A stretch of 32,500 nucleotides of DNA from Diphasiastrum complanatum (lineage: Eukaryota; Streptophyta; Lycopodiopsida; Lycopodiales; Lycopodiaceae): NCBI GenBank assembly GCA_029204225.1, contig CM055102.1:8594456-8626955 (forward strand), read 5' to 3'. Below are positions 11,425 through 22,466 of the stretch, in pieces. The notes below the pieces were generated by a model that saw only the letters and a list, made by a program, of their open reading frames with translations, searched no databases and was not told the DNA's origin. Position numbers and translations under genes: made by a program. The number at the start of each line of letters is the position of its first letter. Position 1 is the first letter of the stretch.

Positions 11425-12369
11425 CTAACTCCGAACAATCTCAGATATCTCATCAATAGCAGGTTTAATATCTACAAATCGAATGATACCATCCCTGTAG
11501 ATCATCCGCTTTCCAATCGTTAGAGCCTCCTGTTTTGCCTTTTTCCGTTCTTGAACCTGAATGAAAGTAAGGTCTTCATCCAAGTATATCGTGGTTTCCC
11601 GCAGTGTAGATCTCTTCCCTAGCACTTCATGACGACCAGTTGTAGATGCCAAGCGTATGACAAGAGTACCTGGATCCTTCTTAGGCCGCCATGCAATATC
11701 CATATCTTTGTGGTGGTGTTGAAGACTCTCTTCAAGAACCTTTTTACCTTCACCAACAGCATCATGAGAGTTCATAATACCTCTGACCCGGACATTAAGA
11801 GCATTTTGCTCTCGCAAACGGCTCTCGGTGAACGTAGCTGAGATAAATGAAGATGGGGGTGGTAGAGCAGCAGTATTAGGACTTTTAAGCACATCTGCCC
11901 AAGATTGGGGATAGCAGTCTGATGTTGTTCCACTTGACTTTCAAGTTGTTGGACTTAGCTGACGTAGTCGAATGAGAGGAAGCTTCAGTTTTGAATTCTT
12001 GATATCATCGATAGACGAATCCAATTTCTGAAGATGAGATTGCACAGCATGGATCCTAGCTTCAGGAGAAGAAAGTTTTTATCGATGGTTGTTGAGATAC
12101 TCATAAGAACGTAATTGATCTGCATGAATAATGGAGATCATAAAGGTTAGAGGCAGGAGTGATTCCTCTTTTCGGGTATTCGGGGTCAAAGGATCAGCTA
12201 TAATGGATTCACTATTAGCAAGAATAGGATTTGACGAAGATATAGGAATTGCAACTGGAATAGAAGGTGAAGGTGGGTCTGAAATGATGGAAGAAGACGA
12301 CGAAGCAGATGAAGAAGATGATGAAGCAGTGTTGGAAGGAAGGGCAACAGCCACTTTACGGCGAGGCAT
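11425..12369 (-). pseudogene. LINE ORF1-like protein, one frame with two in-frame stops
   Basis: Reading from ATG at 12369 to the stop at 11425, a single frame of 314 codons is broken only by TAA at 12081-12079 and TGA at 11943-11941. Order: a short basic start (MPRRK), a Ser/Pro-rich low-complexity part, a likely coiled coil (ARIHAVQSHLQKLDSSIDDI), the linker SWADVLKS, then a globular part with ALNVRVRGI, TLVIRLAST, KRSTLR and IYLDEDLT followed by QVQERKKAK. The last pieces follow the order seen in L1-type ORF1 proteins (RRM-like domain then C-terminal domain), which bind element RNA. No zinc knuckle of the usual plant LINE ORF1 is seen. The assignment rests on pattern recognition only, without a search. 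Confidence 0.5.
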
Positions 12370-12584
12370 CTCAGGCACTGTAGTAGGCGTGGGAAAATCC
12401 GCAGCTAAGCACTGAGTTCACTGGGAGCAGCGATGGACAGTACGCTGGAGGAAGAGCCAATGAGCCTACATGTGCTGGAAATGGGCAGTGATGGAATGAA
12501 GCCAGTGTTGGAAATGGGCAGTAATGCACTGAGGGAAACAGTGCGATGGAGCAGCAGCGATGGAGCCAGAGAGCTGGAGAAGGT

Positions 12585-12693
12585 TGCTGGAGCTAGGCCA
12601 TCGCTGGAGCAGGCTGCTTGAGCAGCAGCAATGGAGCCATAGTGCTAGAGAAGGCTGCTGGAGCTAGGCCATCGCTGGAGCAGGCCGCTCAAC

Positions 12694-12694
<1 letters not shown>
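12585..12694. repeat. short direct repeat in the 5' part of the ORF1 element
   Basis: The block gctggagctaggccatcgctg with following gagcaggc occurs at about 12588 and again at about 12657, separated by a related ggagc(c/a)-rich spacer. Further variants of atgggcagtgatgga-type sequence lie at 12480-12525. This internal duplication is in the presumed 5' UTR. Confidence 0.7.

Positions 12695-12745
<51 letters not shown>
12695..12745. repeat. (AG)n tract, about 25 units
   Basis: A pure AG run on the plus strand, almost the same length as the one at 11172-11224. Together they bracket the ORF1 element. Confidence 0.97.
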
Positions 12746-12747
<2 letters not shown>

Positions 12748-12879
12748 CCTATACGAAGTAATTCAACTAAAGCTGAAAACTAAAACTAAATCTGAGGCTG
12801 AAATCAAAGTAACTATCAAAACATAAAAGTAGTCTCTCAAGGCAGCATTTCGTGATTAATACTAGTAACAGTCGTCTGA

Positions 12880-13330
12880 CATAACTCACTTCTCAAGCAG
12901 AACATCTCTCGTATCATGATTCATCAAAGCAACATATCTCTTGTCCTCGTATATAAGGGAGTGGCGTTGCCATGTACCTCAAGTACCTCGATTACATAAA
13001 GTGTTCAGAAATGTGTTATAATATCCAACATGAACTTTGTTGGGCCCAAAAGGAATTATTAGCCTTAAGAATGACGGCAGTTACCTCTTTAGACCCCTCA
13101 AAGAGTCTTAAAAGCCAAGAAAGGCTAGAGTAGACTTAACTAGCTTTCCATATAGTCATGTTTAGTTAGGACATGGCCCTTCTGCAAGAGACATCACTTG
13201 AAAAAAAATTTGGCTCATCTACAATTGAGTGAACTTGGAGTTCTTCCTCTTGTGAATGCGAGCCACAAGATCTTCCTTGCTAGGTTCAAGTGCCTTAACA
13301 CATGCTTGTAAGATGTTCTGGATTTCAATG
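12880..13330 (+). mobile_element. second LTR copy of family A (opposite orientation)
   Basis: It is similar to the reverse complement of 4130-4560. Shared pieces include atatctctt, aatatcca, gggcccaaaagga, attattagcct, acctctttaga, aagagacatca, tttggctcat and cttgtgaatg(c/t)gagcca. A TATA-like gtatataaggg at about 12948-12960 fits the LTR promoter. No primer-binding site follows on the plus strand, so this is a solo or truncated LTR. Confidence 0.65.
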
Positions 13331-13339
13331 TGAAGATCA

Positions 13340-14640
13340 ACATGATCACTTATGCCTACTCTTTTAATCTTGCTGCATTCTCATCTCTACTGTGCTGTGG
13401 TGGTTTGGAGTAGACCAAATGCGTTCGTAGCATTGAAGCAGTATTTCCAGACTCTATCTGTTTATGTTATGCTCATTCATGTTTCCTGCTTGACTGATGC
13501 TTCCTTAATCATGCCCTCAATGCCCCCTTAACCCATGCCCTAATGCTGCCACCCACCCTGACATGTCTACTTTGTGCACCACCATTGCATGCATAGTTAT
13601 TAGAATACAAAAACGTTTTCAACACCCTAGTATGAGAGAGAGCAATTATAGCAACTAATGATGGAGAGAGAAGACTGTTATATGTGATGGTGACAGGGGT
13701 CATTTCTCAACGTTGGTGAGGTCACATCAATTTTTAAGGATTTAGAGTTTGTCAACCTCCACAAGTGAACCTTGATCCAGAATCCAGATTTGTAGTTTTA
13801 AAATGAATGATGAATTTAAATAAAAGCCCAAAAAATGAAAACACATACAGCAACTTTGAATATGCATATGGATGAATATGCCACATCATCAACACTGTCA
13901 ACTTATTGACATGAACAAATTCTCACTACAAAATTAGAGCTTTGAATGCCCCAAAAACGTCTGAAAAATCGTCCAAAGATGGTCTAAAAGTTTCAAAATG
14001 CCTAGAACATTTTGTGCCATTTTCAAAATTTCAAAAAGGCAATGGCCTAAAATGTTTTGGGCCATTTTCAAGACAAACCTTGAAATAGCCCAAAAACAAC
14101 CAAAAATGACTGAATACGACACTTGCAGACATTCGGGGTCAAAACATTATGTTTGCATTTTTGAGCCCTAAACTCCTTGAAAATGTCACTGAATTCATTA
14201 GAATATGGCATTTTCTGGTAATTATGGGTACATGACCCAAGGGCGCACACCTTGACACAACCCCTTGCCTTCGAAGGCTTTGGCCACGCACGCCTAGCAT
14301 TGGGCGCATTTCCTCTATACATTTGGCGCTCTCACTGTGGCACTTGGCTTGCTTGAATTTAGCCCGACCATGACATTGGCATCTAATCTTCAGAATCTTG
14401 ATCCACACCCAATCTTTGACATCAATCGTCGTAGGTTAATGACCCTAGTTAGTACTAAAGTAAGCTCTATTCACACGGACTCACCCTAGAATCATGGGGC
14501 TAGCCATACTACACACCTCTAACTACAACCAAAATTTAGAAAATATTGGCATTACATACCACTAATACCCACCTCAAGCTTGAGATGCACAAGTCTATAT
14601 TAGCCCTTCAAAGTATGCAATAATTAGGGCCCTTTCAATA
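13340..14640. other. AT-rich stretch without recognised gene
   Basis: No coding region was recognised. A local imperfect duplication with a period of about 46 bases lies at 14001-14095 (two copies of an ...catttt or tgttttg...gccattttca... block). Otherwise nothing stands out. Confidence 0.5.
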
Positions 14641-14652
14641 GTCATAATCAAT

Positions 14653-15214
14653 CGGCACCTGAAACGGATCCCGTTTGGAGAAACAGGGCCGTCGGACGAA
14701 AAGTTGCAAAACTAGTCCATTTTGCTTGACCTAATTGCGTTTCTATCTCGTGGAAGGGCCATTTTGACCGAACGATACCCGAATCGAGCCAAGCTCGGTC
14801 CCTTGAGTTCGTATCGGGATCATGAATCTGTGGACTGTAATCCTGGGCCATTTTTGTCGATTCCAAATGTTTTCAGTTCCCATCCCTCACGAAGTGTCCC
14901 TGAAGCCTGTTCAACGTCGAACTTCGGACGGACGTTCCAGGCTGACCGTCGATCGTTTCCTCGTCCTGTCTGTTCCGACAAGTTCCTATCGAGGTTGTCC
15001 ACAGGCCGAAATAGACGGCACCTGAAATGGATCCCGTTTGAAGAAACGGGGCCGTCGGACGGAAAGCTGCAAAACTAGTCCATTTTGCTTGACCTAATTG
15101 CGTTTCTCTCCCGTCGAAGGGCCATTTTGACCGAACGATACCCGAATCGAGCCAGGCTCGATCCCTTGGGTTCGTATTGGGATCACGAACCTGTGGACTG
15201 TATTCCTGGACCAT
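14653..15214. repeat. 363-bp satellite-like tandem repeat, about 1.55 copies
   Basis: Copy 1 is 14653-15015; copy 2 begins at 15016 and breaks off near 15214. The copies share cggcacctgaaa(c/t)ggatccc, aaaactagtccattttgctt and gaccgaacgatacccgaatc with scattered differences. The block is clearly more GC-rich than its flanks and rich in CpG. On the minus strand both copies stay open in the same frame because 363 is a multiple of three. It matches no family I know. Confidence 0.85.
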
Positions 15215-15410
15215 TAATGCATTCTACACAAGTTTAAGTGTATGCTACACAAGTGCTGCTTTGATGTTGAATCTGCACATACTTGTGGTGCAATGCCTAC
15301 GACACAATGAGGATGTGGGGTTGATGATGTTTGTGGCTGTGGTTATAATGATTATGGTTGTGGCTTGTTTTGATGGTTATGGATGTGGGGTTGTGGGTTT
15401 ATGATGATTT

Positions 15411-15431
15411 GTTAGGGTTTAGGGTTTAGGG
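15411..15431 (+). repeat. interstitial plant telomere-type repeat (TTTAGGG)
   Basis: Reads ttagggtttagggtttaggg, nearly three units of the plant telomere repeat. Similar units in the opposite orientation lie on the far side of the hAT gene at about 18853-18893. Confidence 0.85.
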
Positions 15432-15531
15432 TGTTATGTTAACTGTGCCATTTGTTAGGATGTCGGGTTTAGCGTGTTATGTTCAATGGTTGAACATGAT
15501 GCAGATGTTATGAGAGACATGAAGATGTGCT

Positions 15532-15533
<2 letters not shown>

Positions 15534-15583
<50 letters not shown>
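15534..15583. repeat. (TC)n tract, 25 units
   Basis: A pure TC run on the plus strand, downstream of the hAT gene. Confidence 0.97.
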
Positions 15584-15586
<3 letters not shown>

Positions 15587-15708
15587 TGGCACGGAGCTAA
15601 CCATTTGTAAGCAACCATGATAAATTAGCCATGACACGAATGAACTGTAAAAAAATATATACATCTCATCTGATGCCAATATACATGATAGTCTGTGTGT
15701 ATCAATAT

Positions 15709-18700
15709 CTACAAGTCTATGCTAAAAAAATCATCCCTCTGCGTGCTAGATGCATCTACAGGGTCGTTAAATACAAAGTCTGCCTGGGAGTCTGGAGGCA
15801 TCTGGGACTCCAAGTCTACGCCAACGCCTGCCAAGAGACGACTAGAAAAATCATCAGTGCGTCCCCTCTTGGCTGGCCTGAACCGACTGCCTGTGATGCT
15901 CTGAGTCGTCTCTGCGCAATCTCTCTGGGCCCTCACAAACTCTGACCAACCATCATCTGAAAGGGGGCGTGTAGCGGGAGTACTGGGTGGGGCACGTGGA
16001 CCATCCCCTGCAATGTCGACCGTCTCATTAGAATCATATGTGGGCTCATCAGAGGAGGAGGGCAATGGAACGTCAGTAGGGAGGGGGGTAGGCTCCTCGG
16101 TGTCAGAATCATTCTCAAGATCACCCTGCAGAGCACGCCGAGCGGCCTCGTTTGGATCAACCTCTGGCTCTGCCTCAAGGTCGGCCGCTGGAACAAGGCA
16201 ATCATCGGGATTGACCTACACAAGTCAATCATCGTGAGAATAGCCGAAGCATTAAACTGATTGTCTTAAACTAATAAGAGAGCAAATGATAGTGCATAGA
16301 CCTATACCTGCAACAGTAGGGAGCGTACGCCTCCTACTATCATGTTGTCCGCGATGCGTCGAACCACCCTGGTGTTGGTGTTGCGGTACACCAAGTCAAT
16401 GCATCGCTCAATCGTGAGGCGGTTCCGCTTGTTCATGTGAACAAGGCTGAACGCTGACCAGTTCCACTCGCACACACAAGCAGAACAATCCTGCATTAAT
16501 TGGCAGCCACTTTTGTGAGTCCCCGCCTTGTAGAGACAATGCGGAAACTGGTTGGATGAATGAGATTAGATAACATACCTATGAAAGGACTCGGAACGCG
16601 AGTGTCCTCAGGTCTGGCTGTCCAGCGCCGTAGCTATCCCACCATGATACAAGCATAAGCCTGTTCTCTCGGACACGTGCAAGCTCGTCGAACAGCCCCA
16701 GATAGTGCCTGAAATCGAGCAGCGATACGCGTGAGTACAATTGAGCCTGCGCAAGGAAATTGAGCGAACGAAAGCAAGCGATAGAACAAGAGTTTACCTG
16801 TAACTCAGCCTCTGCTCCTCGAGCCTGTTGCGGATACCATTGTCGCTGATGAGGAGGCGGATGTATGAGAACCAATCCGCACGCATCTCTGCATCATCGT
16901 ACTGCCTCTCGCTCTCAAACAACGGATGCAATATGTGGGCCACACTGTGAATGGGCCAGTGAAACTTATCCCATCGTCGCCGCCACAACCGCCTAATAGG
17001 CTCCAACCTATGGACCATACCATGTGGAGGCAACAATTACACGATTGCGTGCTACGGCAGCAAGACGAAACAGAGTGCGAATGGAAGGAAAGATGGTGAG
17101 ACGGAAAAAGTTATACCTAGCAGAAAACAGCTCAGAACGCTAGAGAGACTCGCCTATGCGGTCATCGACCCAGAAAGGCTCCATGAAGAGGATCTCGTGG
17201 AAGGCCAAGCCCTCTGGGGTTGTGGACAGGTCCATGGCTGTGAACTCTGCAGAAGTAGCCATGCGCCGCAAATCACCCTTGAGCTTGTGTAGCCGCTCAA
17301 GCATGATGAACTGAAAGGCGAAGCAGGTGCGAGCGGGCTTCTTCGGTCGAGCCTGCATTGACAAACGGAATGAGAGGCACACACGGAACAAGCGAAAAAA
17401 TAAGAAGCATCTTGAACAAGCCAAAAAATAAAGTAGCATCTTACCTACTGAATGTGCGGAAAAGGGCGGTGGTGCGGCACTTGCGTGTGACGAAGTCCAC
17501 AACCGCAAGTGCCCTCGTGAGAATCTCACTGACCCAAGGCAGGCGCCCGATGGAATGCAAGAGGATGTCCAGTGAGTGTGCAGCACATGGAGTCCACACA
17601 ATGGAGGGGTACTCTGCCATAATTAGCTCCCCCATACCGCGACAGTTGGATGCATTGTTCGTCACAACCTATCGCGATCAGTTGATATGATTAATGCACA
17701 GCTTGGAAACACATTGCAATCAATTGAAAACTATTGAAACAATTGTATCAAGCAACTAATCAAAAAAAATTTACCTGGACAACACGCTGTGGCCCAGCCT
17801 CCTCTATCGTCGTGTGGATGATGGTGTAGATGTACTCGGCCGTATGCACTCTCCCTGCCTCAGAGGCGTCGATCTGCGGAGGAACATGGAACCGTAGCAG
17901 CTGGAAACAATGACGTTGATGAGTGGACGTCTACGACGATCAATCCACCCATCATCCATGATGGAGCAGCCATATCTATCCCAGGCCTCCTGCAATGCGG
18001 CTAGTCTCTCTCTGATAGATGCAACCCGCTCCTGGAGCAAAGGGCCGCGAAGCGCGTCTGTTGTGGGTGGTGTGTAGCCGGGCTCGTAGACTGCAACTTT
18101 CGAGATAGCCTCTGAAAGATGCGGGATGATGCCATGATAAAGGGGAGGTTCAAGTCATAGAACATTTGTGCTATGGTCCTGGTGGCCTCTCTGTGCTGCC
18201 CCTCTCTGAAAGATCCCGGCATGGACATCTATCTGGTGCCTCGGGATGTGGATGGCTGGGAGGATGCGGATGGACGACGCGGATCCGGAGGTGGTGGCAC
18301 AGGTGTAGGTGTAGAAGCGGAGGATGCGGACGGACCGTGCAGATCTGAAGGTGGTGGCACAGGCGTAGGTGTAGCAGTGGAGGCTATGGATCCATGGGGA
18401 GTATTGGCGGAGGGGGTGGCGGCGGCGGAGGCGGTGGTGGGTGCGGATGTGGCGGCGGGGGTGGTGGCGAGGGGTGCACCAGTGGAAGTGGAGTCTGTGG
18501 CATCTGTGGATGGCTCGCTGGCCTCAGCACCTGGCTCAGCATATGTGTCGAGAATGAGAGCCCTCTCCACAAAGGGGATGACCATACAAACGCCGATCCC
18601 GTAGCGTCCCCCTGTGGGTCGGACTCGCAATCCCCTCAAATGTGCTCGAACCCGAGAGGTGTTCCCTGTGAACTGCTTTCGACAAAAAGGGCAACGCCAC

Positions 18701-18750
18701 TTTTTGTCGGGCAACAACTCCACCTCATCCCAAATGGGATGAGCGGCCAT
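15709..18750 (-). pseudogene. hAT-superfamily transposase (BED finger, DUF659, dimerisation region), damaged
   Basis: hAT transposases cut and paste their own element and leave 8-bp target duplications. Start ATG 18750-18748 lies directly after a GA tract. Domains along the minus strand: BED zinc finger (18730-18640; WRCPFCRKQF with a following histidine in RAHL); a Pro/Ser/Thr-rich linker (18550-18240); a DUF659 start (TIAQMFYDLNLPF, 18195-18140); SIMDDGWIDRRRRPLIN near 17950; after an intron (17774-17669, donor gtaaat) VVTNNASN and TPCAAHSLDIL (17668-17560), typical of DUF659 transposases; then LHKLKGDLRRM (17290-17250); WWDSYG (16635); and EWNWSAFSLVHMNKRNRL (about 16465-16410), the hAT C-terminal dimerisation region. 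A last acidic part covers 16216-15709. Lesions: an amber stop at 18231-18229, small frameshifts near 18110 and 17890, and a stop at 17142-17140. Order and identity are clear; exon edges are partly uncertain. Confidence 0.85.
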
Positions 18751-18755
18751 CTCTG

Positions 18756-18805
<50 letters not shown>
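18751..18805. repeat. (CT)n tract abutting the hAT start codon
   Basis: CT run with two GT interruptions next to the ATG. Read on the coding strand it is a GAGAGA leader ending directly at ATG, as in many plant 5' UTRs bound by BBR/BPC GAGA factors (family knowledge; binding here is inference). Confidence 0.95.
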
Positions 18806-18808
<3 letters not shown>

Positions 18809-18838
18809 CACACACACAAGCACACAAATCTAATATCT

Positions 18839-19060
<222 letters not shown>

Positions 19061-19699
19061 CACAAAATGCTCAAAGCTGGGTCAGAACGGACCCTTTGTA
19101 AATATTTATGTTTTTTTTTTTAAAATATTGCGCCATTCCGAAACGGAACGCGTTTTGGAACGAACGGGCAACTAGGGTGTAAAGAAAAATGAGGCATGTG
19201 AATTATGTTCAAGTTATTGTATTCTAGCTGCAGCCTTTTAAGAAAAATATCAACCAATAAACCTGACCTAGTCTGGCTTATAGAAAGGTCTAAGAAATTG
19301 CATTTATCATCACCAGTTGTACAATTAAGTTAACATGAGTCTTTAGGATAGATTCCCCCACCAAAAACGTTAGGGTCTTTATATAGAAAACTTCAACAAC
19401 AAATAAGTTATCAATATATCTTCAAACATGAGTTAATTTATGCAATAAGGTGGGACAAAGTACCACAAGAAACTAATCTTTGTATAAATTCAAATTCATA
19501 AAAGAAAAGATAAAAGTTAGCTGGATGAACAACACAGTTAGTACAAATGGTGATACCTATCATTTGTTGAAAAAGTGAATCACCTAGAGAAATCAGATGA
19601 TGGACCTCAAAGAAAAGTCAGTGACACCCACTACAAATTTGTCCGAGGCTGCGCACATTCCTTGGAAAATACAAGATTGAGCTTATAAGATGCCAGGGA
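19061..19699. other. AT-rich spacer, possible transposon end
   Basis: No gene was recognised. A short GC-rich patch (19128-19172: ttgcgccattccgaaacgga followed by acgcgttttggaacgaacgg) contains inverted GAAACG/CGTTTT-type motifs. It could be the subterminal part of the hAT element, but no matching opposite end was found. Confidence 0.35.
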
Positions 19700-20065
19700 T
19701 TGAATGTAATTTGATAGGTCAAATTTCTAACGAAACAAGTCTGAAAATTTTCAAGAACGAAAAACAAGTAAAATTAGAGCTAGAAACCACGAATTGTCAT
19801 AACTTTTCCAGTAATAATAATACAAATGACCTACGAAATGGGCAGGTTAAAGGCAAAACAAAACTCTAAAAACTAAAGGCAAAACAAAACTCTAAAAACT
19901 TACTTATACAAACCAAAAGAAGTCACATTAATCAAATTTGAAAATTTCAAGCAAGGTTGAAACAAAATTATAGCTACCAACTTTGACAGATTTGGGAAAA
20001 TTGTAATAACTTCTATGTCTCTTACCCAAATGACTAGGAAAGTGGTGCAAATCAAAGCTACCTCC
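19700..20065 (-). mobile_element. leader fragment of retrotransposon family A
   Basis: Similar in the same orientation to 3427-3735. Shared: attgaatgt(g/a)a, ttgataggtcaaa, aacaa(g/a), gtcataactttt, aatgacct and ttgggaaaa, then taccca or tatcca followed by aatg. No primer site follows, so it is a truncated copy. Confidence 0.6.
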
Positions 20066-20080
20066 TCCTAGGTAGACAAA

Positions 20081-20254
20081 ATGGATGGCAAATGAGTCCT
20101 CCCTTTGTATACCTCCAGGGAGAGAGACTCCAAGCCATGTGCACTCCTGAATCATGACACGTGGCAACCATGCAGGTTCACGAGTCACCGGTCAAGTCTA
20201 CAGGCCCAGTCATCGTCTGGTCTCAAGTCTGGGTTTGAGACCCAAGGGAGTTGG
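20081..20254 (-). mobile_element. LTR fragment of retrotransposon family B
   Basis: Closely similar to 22467-22654 (shared atggatggcaa, gacacgtggcaaccatgcag, acgagtcac, gacccaagggag, ccctaaca). Both stop at ccctaaca, i.e. TGTTAGGG on the minus strand, the presumed LTR start. Here no polypurine tract adjoins, which fits a solo or truncated LTR. Confidence 0.7.
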
Positions 20255-22466
20255 GTCCCTAACAAATATTAAATTGAATTGCAATTCCAACATTTCAATG
20301 CTCGCATATGTAGTGCCTAGGTCTCTTTTCATTGAGAGGAAATAATTCTTTTGTTGGAAAAAATATTGCACCAAGAGCTAGGACCACACATCAGTTTAGA
20401 AATGCAATTGCCCCACAAACGCACTTAGGGAGTGTTACTCCAACTTGTTATGTCACACGAACTTGTTATTTGCAATGGGTTGTCACAATGGCCTTCCTCT
20501 ACCTGATACACATGTTCGTCAGCTAGAGGTGACCAATGTTGTTGATTGCTTGCTCAATTCTTCTAGGCAACCATATTCATCCACAACTTTCCCACAGGCA
20601 ATATAGATTAACTCTGCATTGCGAACATGTATTATAACCCCCGACTCAAGTAGGTACACAACGTCACAAGAAGCTGGACGCTCACGATCCACCCCATTGT
20701 AGAGCTCAATCCAAGCTCACCCACCGTGCCCTGGAGCCATCAACCTAGGTTCAAGCTGTAACCATCCTCCAGTGATGGCGGCATCCCAGAAACACGTTCG
20801 AAACGCCACATTTGAAACGAGTCCATTTTAAAATGTCAAACGGAAATTTGAAACAACAGGAAAGGAAACCAAATTTGTTTGCACTCAACGCTCACAGTGG
20901 TTTTTATATTTTATTGAATAAGTAATCATTCAAATCAGGCAAGGAATTTACCTGGTGGAATGGGACCCTAATGGTAAAGGATGCCACAGTTAGCATCTAG
21001 TGGATGGATTGTGGATACTGGTGCAAACTCCCAAACTTGGGAGTGAGCATGGATTTCCAATATGGTTGGGCATTGAGTCTAATTTCTAGACTGTGGCAGT
21101 CGGTATCCTATTCAGTAGGTAGTAGGTACCATGTCAGGTAAGACTGAAGTTGTAAAGGCAGGTAAATGACTTATTAGATACAAAGACACATAGATAAGAG
21201 ATCTGAGTAGTTTATATCTCTAGAGATATCAACGTATTGATCTAATATTAATTCATGAGATACGAAGTCGACATGTGTTAATGAGAGGCAAGATACTACG
21301 CCTTTAGCTCATAGATACAAGAGGCCATAGGCTGGGCATGCTAAAATTTTATGTCAGGTTCAGTCCCTCCAGTTTTAGATTCCATCTAGATTGGATACAA
21401 GCACATAAACTCGTACAACATGTTATTTCAACAATTCGATACTTAATTTTTAGATCACGACGCACATTAGTGATGGTTTTGAGAAGATTCGTTTTTCTAG
21501 ATTCCATTACCTACATCATACACGCAGGGTCTTACTCTTGATAAAAAGAAAGGAAGAGAGAAATGTCCTCACAGATGAAGCTGCCCTATCTCTTCAATGG
21601 GCACCTTTGAGAACATCATTGCCTTGATTTTCAGCCTTTCAGTCTGATAGTTTATACAAAACTTTTGGAGTTGTTCAAATAGATTGAGTGATATTTACTC
21701 AGCAACTTCTAGTACATCTTTATTGATGACTTACAAGAACCCCTCAAGGTTTCTTTCCAGTCCGGCAGTTCGAACCACGATTTGGGGTTCGAATCGTGAT
21801 TCTATCAAACATTGCCACCGTCACCACATTTTGATAGCAACTGCCCAAGTCTGGCTAGCACAAACAACAAGATTTTCCTAGAAAGCACTAGTGCTCCTCC
21901 CTCCTCCTGTTCCTTGGAAGAGAGAATGCATCCTCATAAGGGTCACTCCTATAAGTGCATAAGGTTTATAGGCCACCCTTTTTAGGGTCCTACACCTATA
22001 CACACATAGGCCTTCCAGAACCTAGTCAAAGGGCCGAGGCATGGCGGAAAAATGGGTCCACGACACATGGCAGGTCCCACGACGTATGGCTATTCAGGTT
22101 CATTAGTCAAAGTCAAGTCAAAGGCTTCCAGTCTGCATCCACACCTCAAGTAGGTGTTGTGTTCATGGGCCCCAAGGGGTCCAAAACAACATGACTATGA
22201 TGTGAGAATACATGACAACTTACTTTAATCACATAGGGGTGTGTCAACAACCACTAAGAATGATGCCACATCCGCTAAAGGCTGAGTTACTTAAATTGGA
22301 AAAAGATGCCTTTGTGCCCTATATTATTGCATCATGTTTAATCATATGCTTCATTCAAGATGGATCCTGTTACACTCTCTTACTGCATACCTCCAGGTGT
22401 CAGTTAACCACAAGAGACCAAATGACACACGTTCCACCTCGCCTTAGGACCCAATCCAGGTCATAG
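20255..22466. other. intergenic stretch, no gene recognised
   Basis: Several open frames of 60-85 codons occur on the plus strand but none has a motif. The part next to 22467 is probably LTR or flank of family B. A small inverted repeat (cacgatt...aatcgtg, about 21776-21798) is near a ggttcgaatc sequence; I do not regard it as a tRNA. Confidence 0.5.

Larger units (their letters stand above)
11172..12745 (-). mobile_element. ORF1-only LINE-like retroelement bracketed by (CT)n
   Basis: The non-repetitive core (11225-12694) is about 1.47 kb. Read on the minus strand it has a GC-rich 5' part with short internal repeats, one long frame resembling a LINE ORF1, a roughly 200-base 3' UTR ending in TTAATAAAGCT, and then (CT)n. 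A CT tract of similar length is found at both ends. There is no room for an ORF2 with endonuclease and reverse transcriptase. I infer a non-autonomous, ORF1-only element inserted into or copied onto a CT microsatellite, comparable in design to the mammalian half-L1 (HAL1). That comparison is my own inference. Confidence 0.5.
15215..15700. other. spacer with TTTAGGG repeats and (CT)n
   Basis: G/T-rich DNA with no gene recognised. It contains a run of telomere-type TTTAGGG units (about 15411-15431) and a CT tract (15534-15583). It forms the 3' flank of the hAT gene. Confidence 0.6.

Noticed and set aside
14722-15078. 118-codon plus-strand ORF in the satellite repeat
   Set aside because: It spans the junction of two tandem copies. 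Open frames on both strands here follow from the GC-rich, stop-poor repeat.
18173-18604. Glycine-rich plus-strand frames (GGGGG...) over 18173-18604 and 18394-18891
   Set aside because: They are the antisense of the Pro/Ser/Thr-rich linker of the hAT transposase, whose BED finger and downstream domains are on the minus strand.
21750-21815. tRNA-like ggttcgaatc sequence
   Set aside because: Only a T-loop-like piece is present; no acceptor stem, D-arm or anticodon arm pairs around it.
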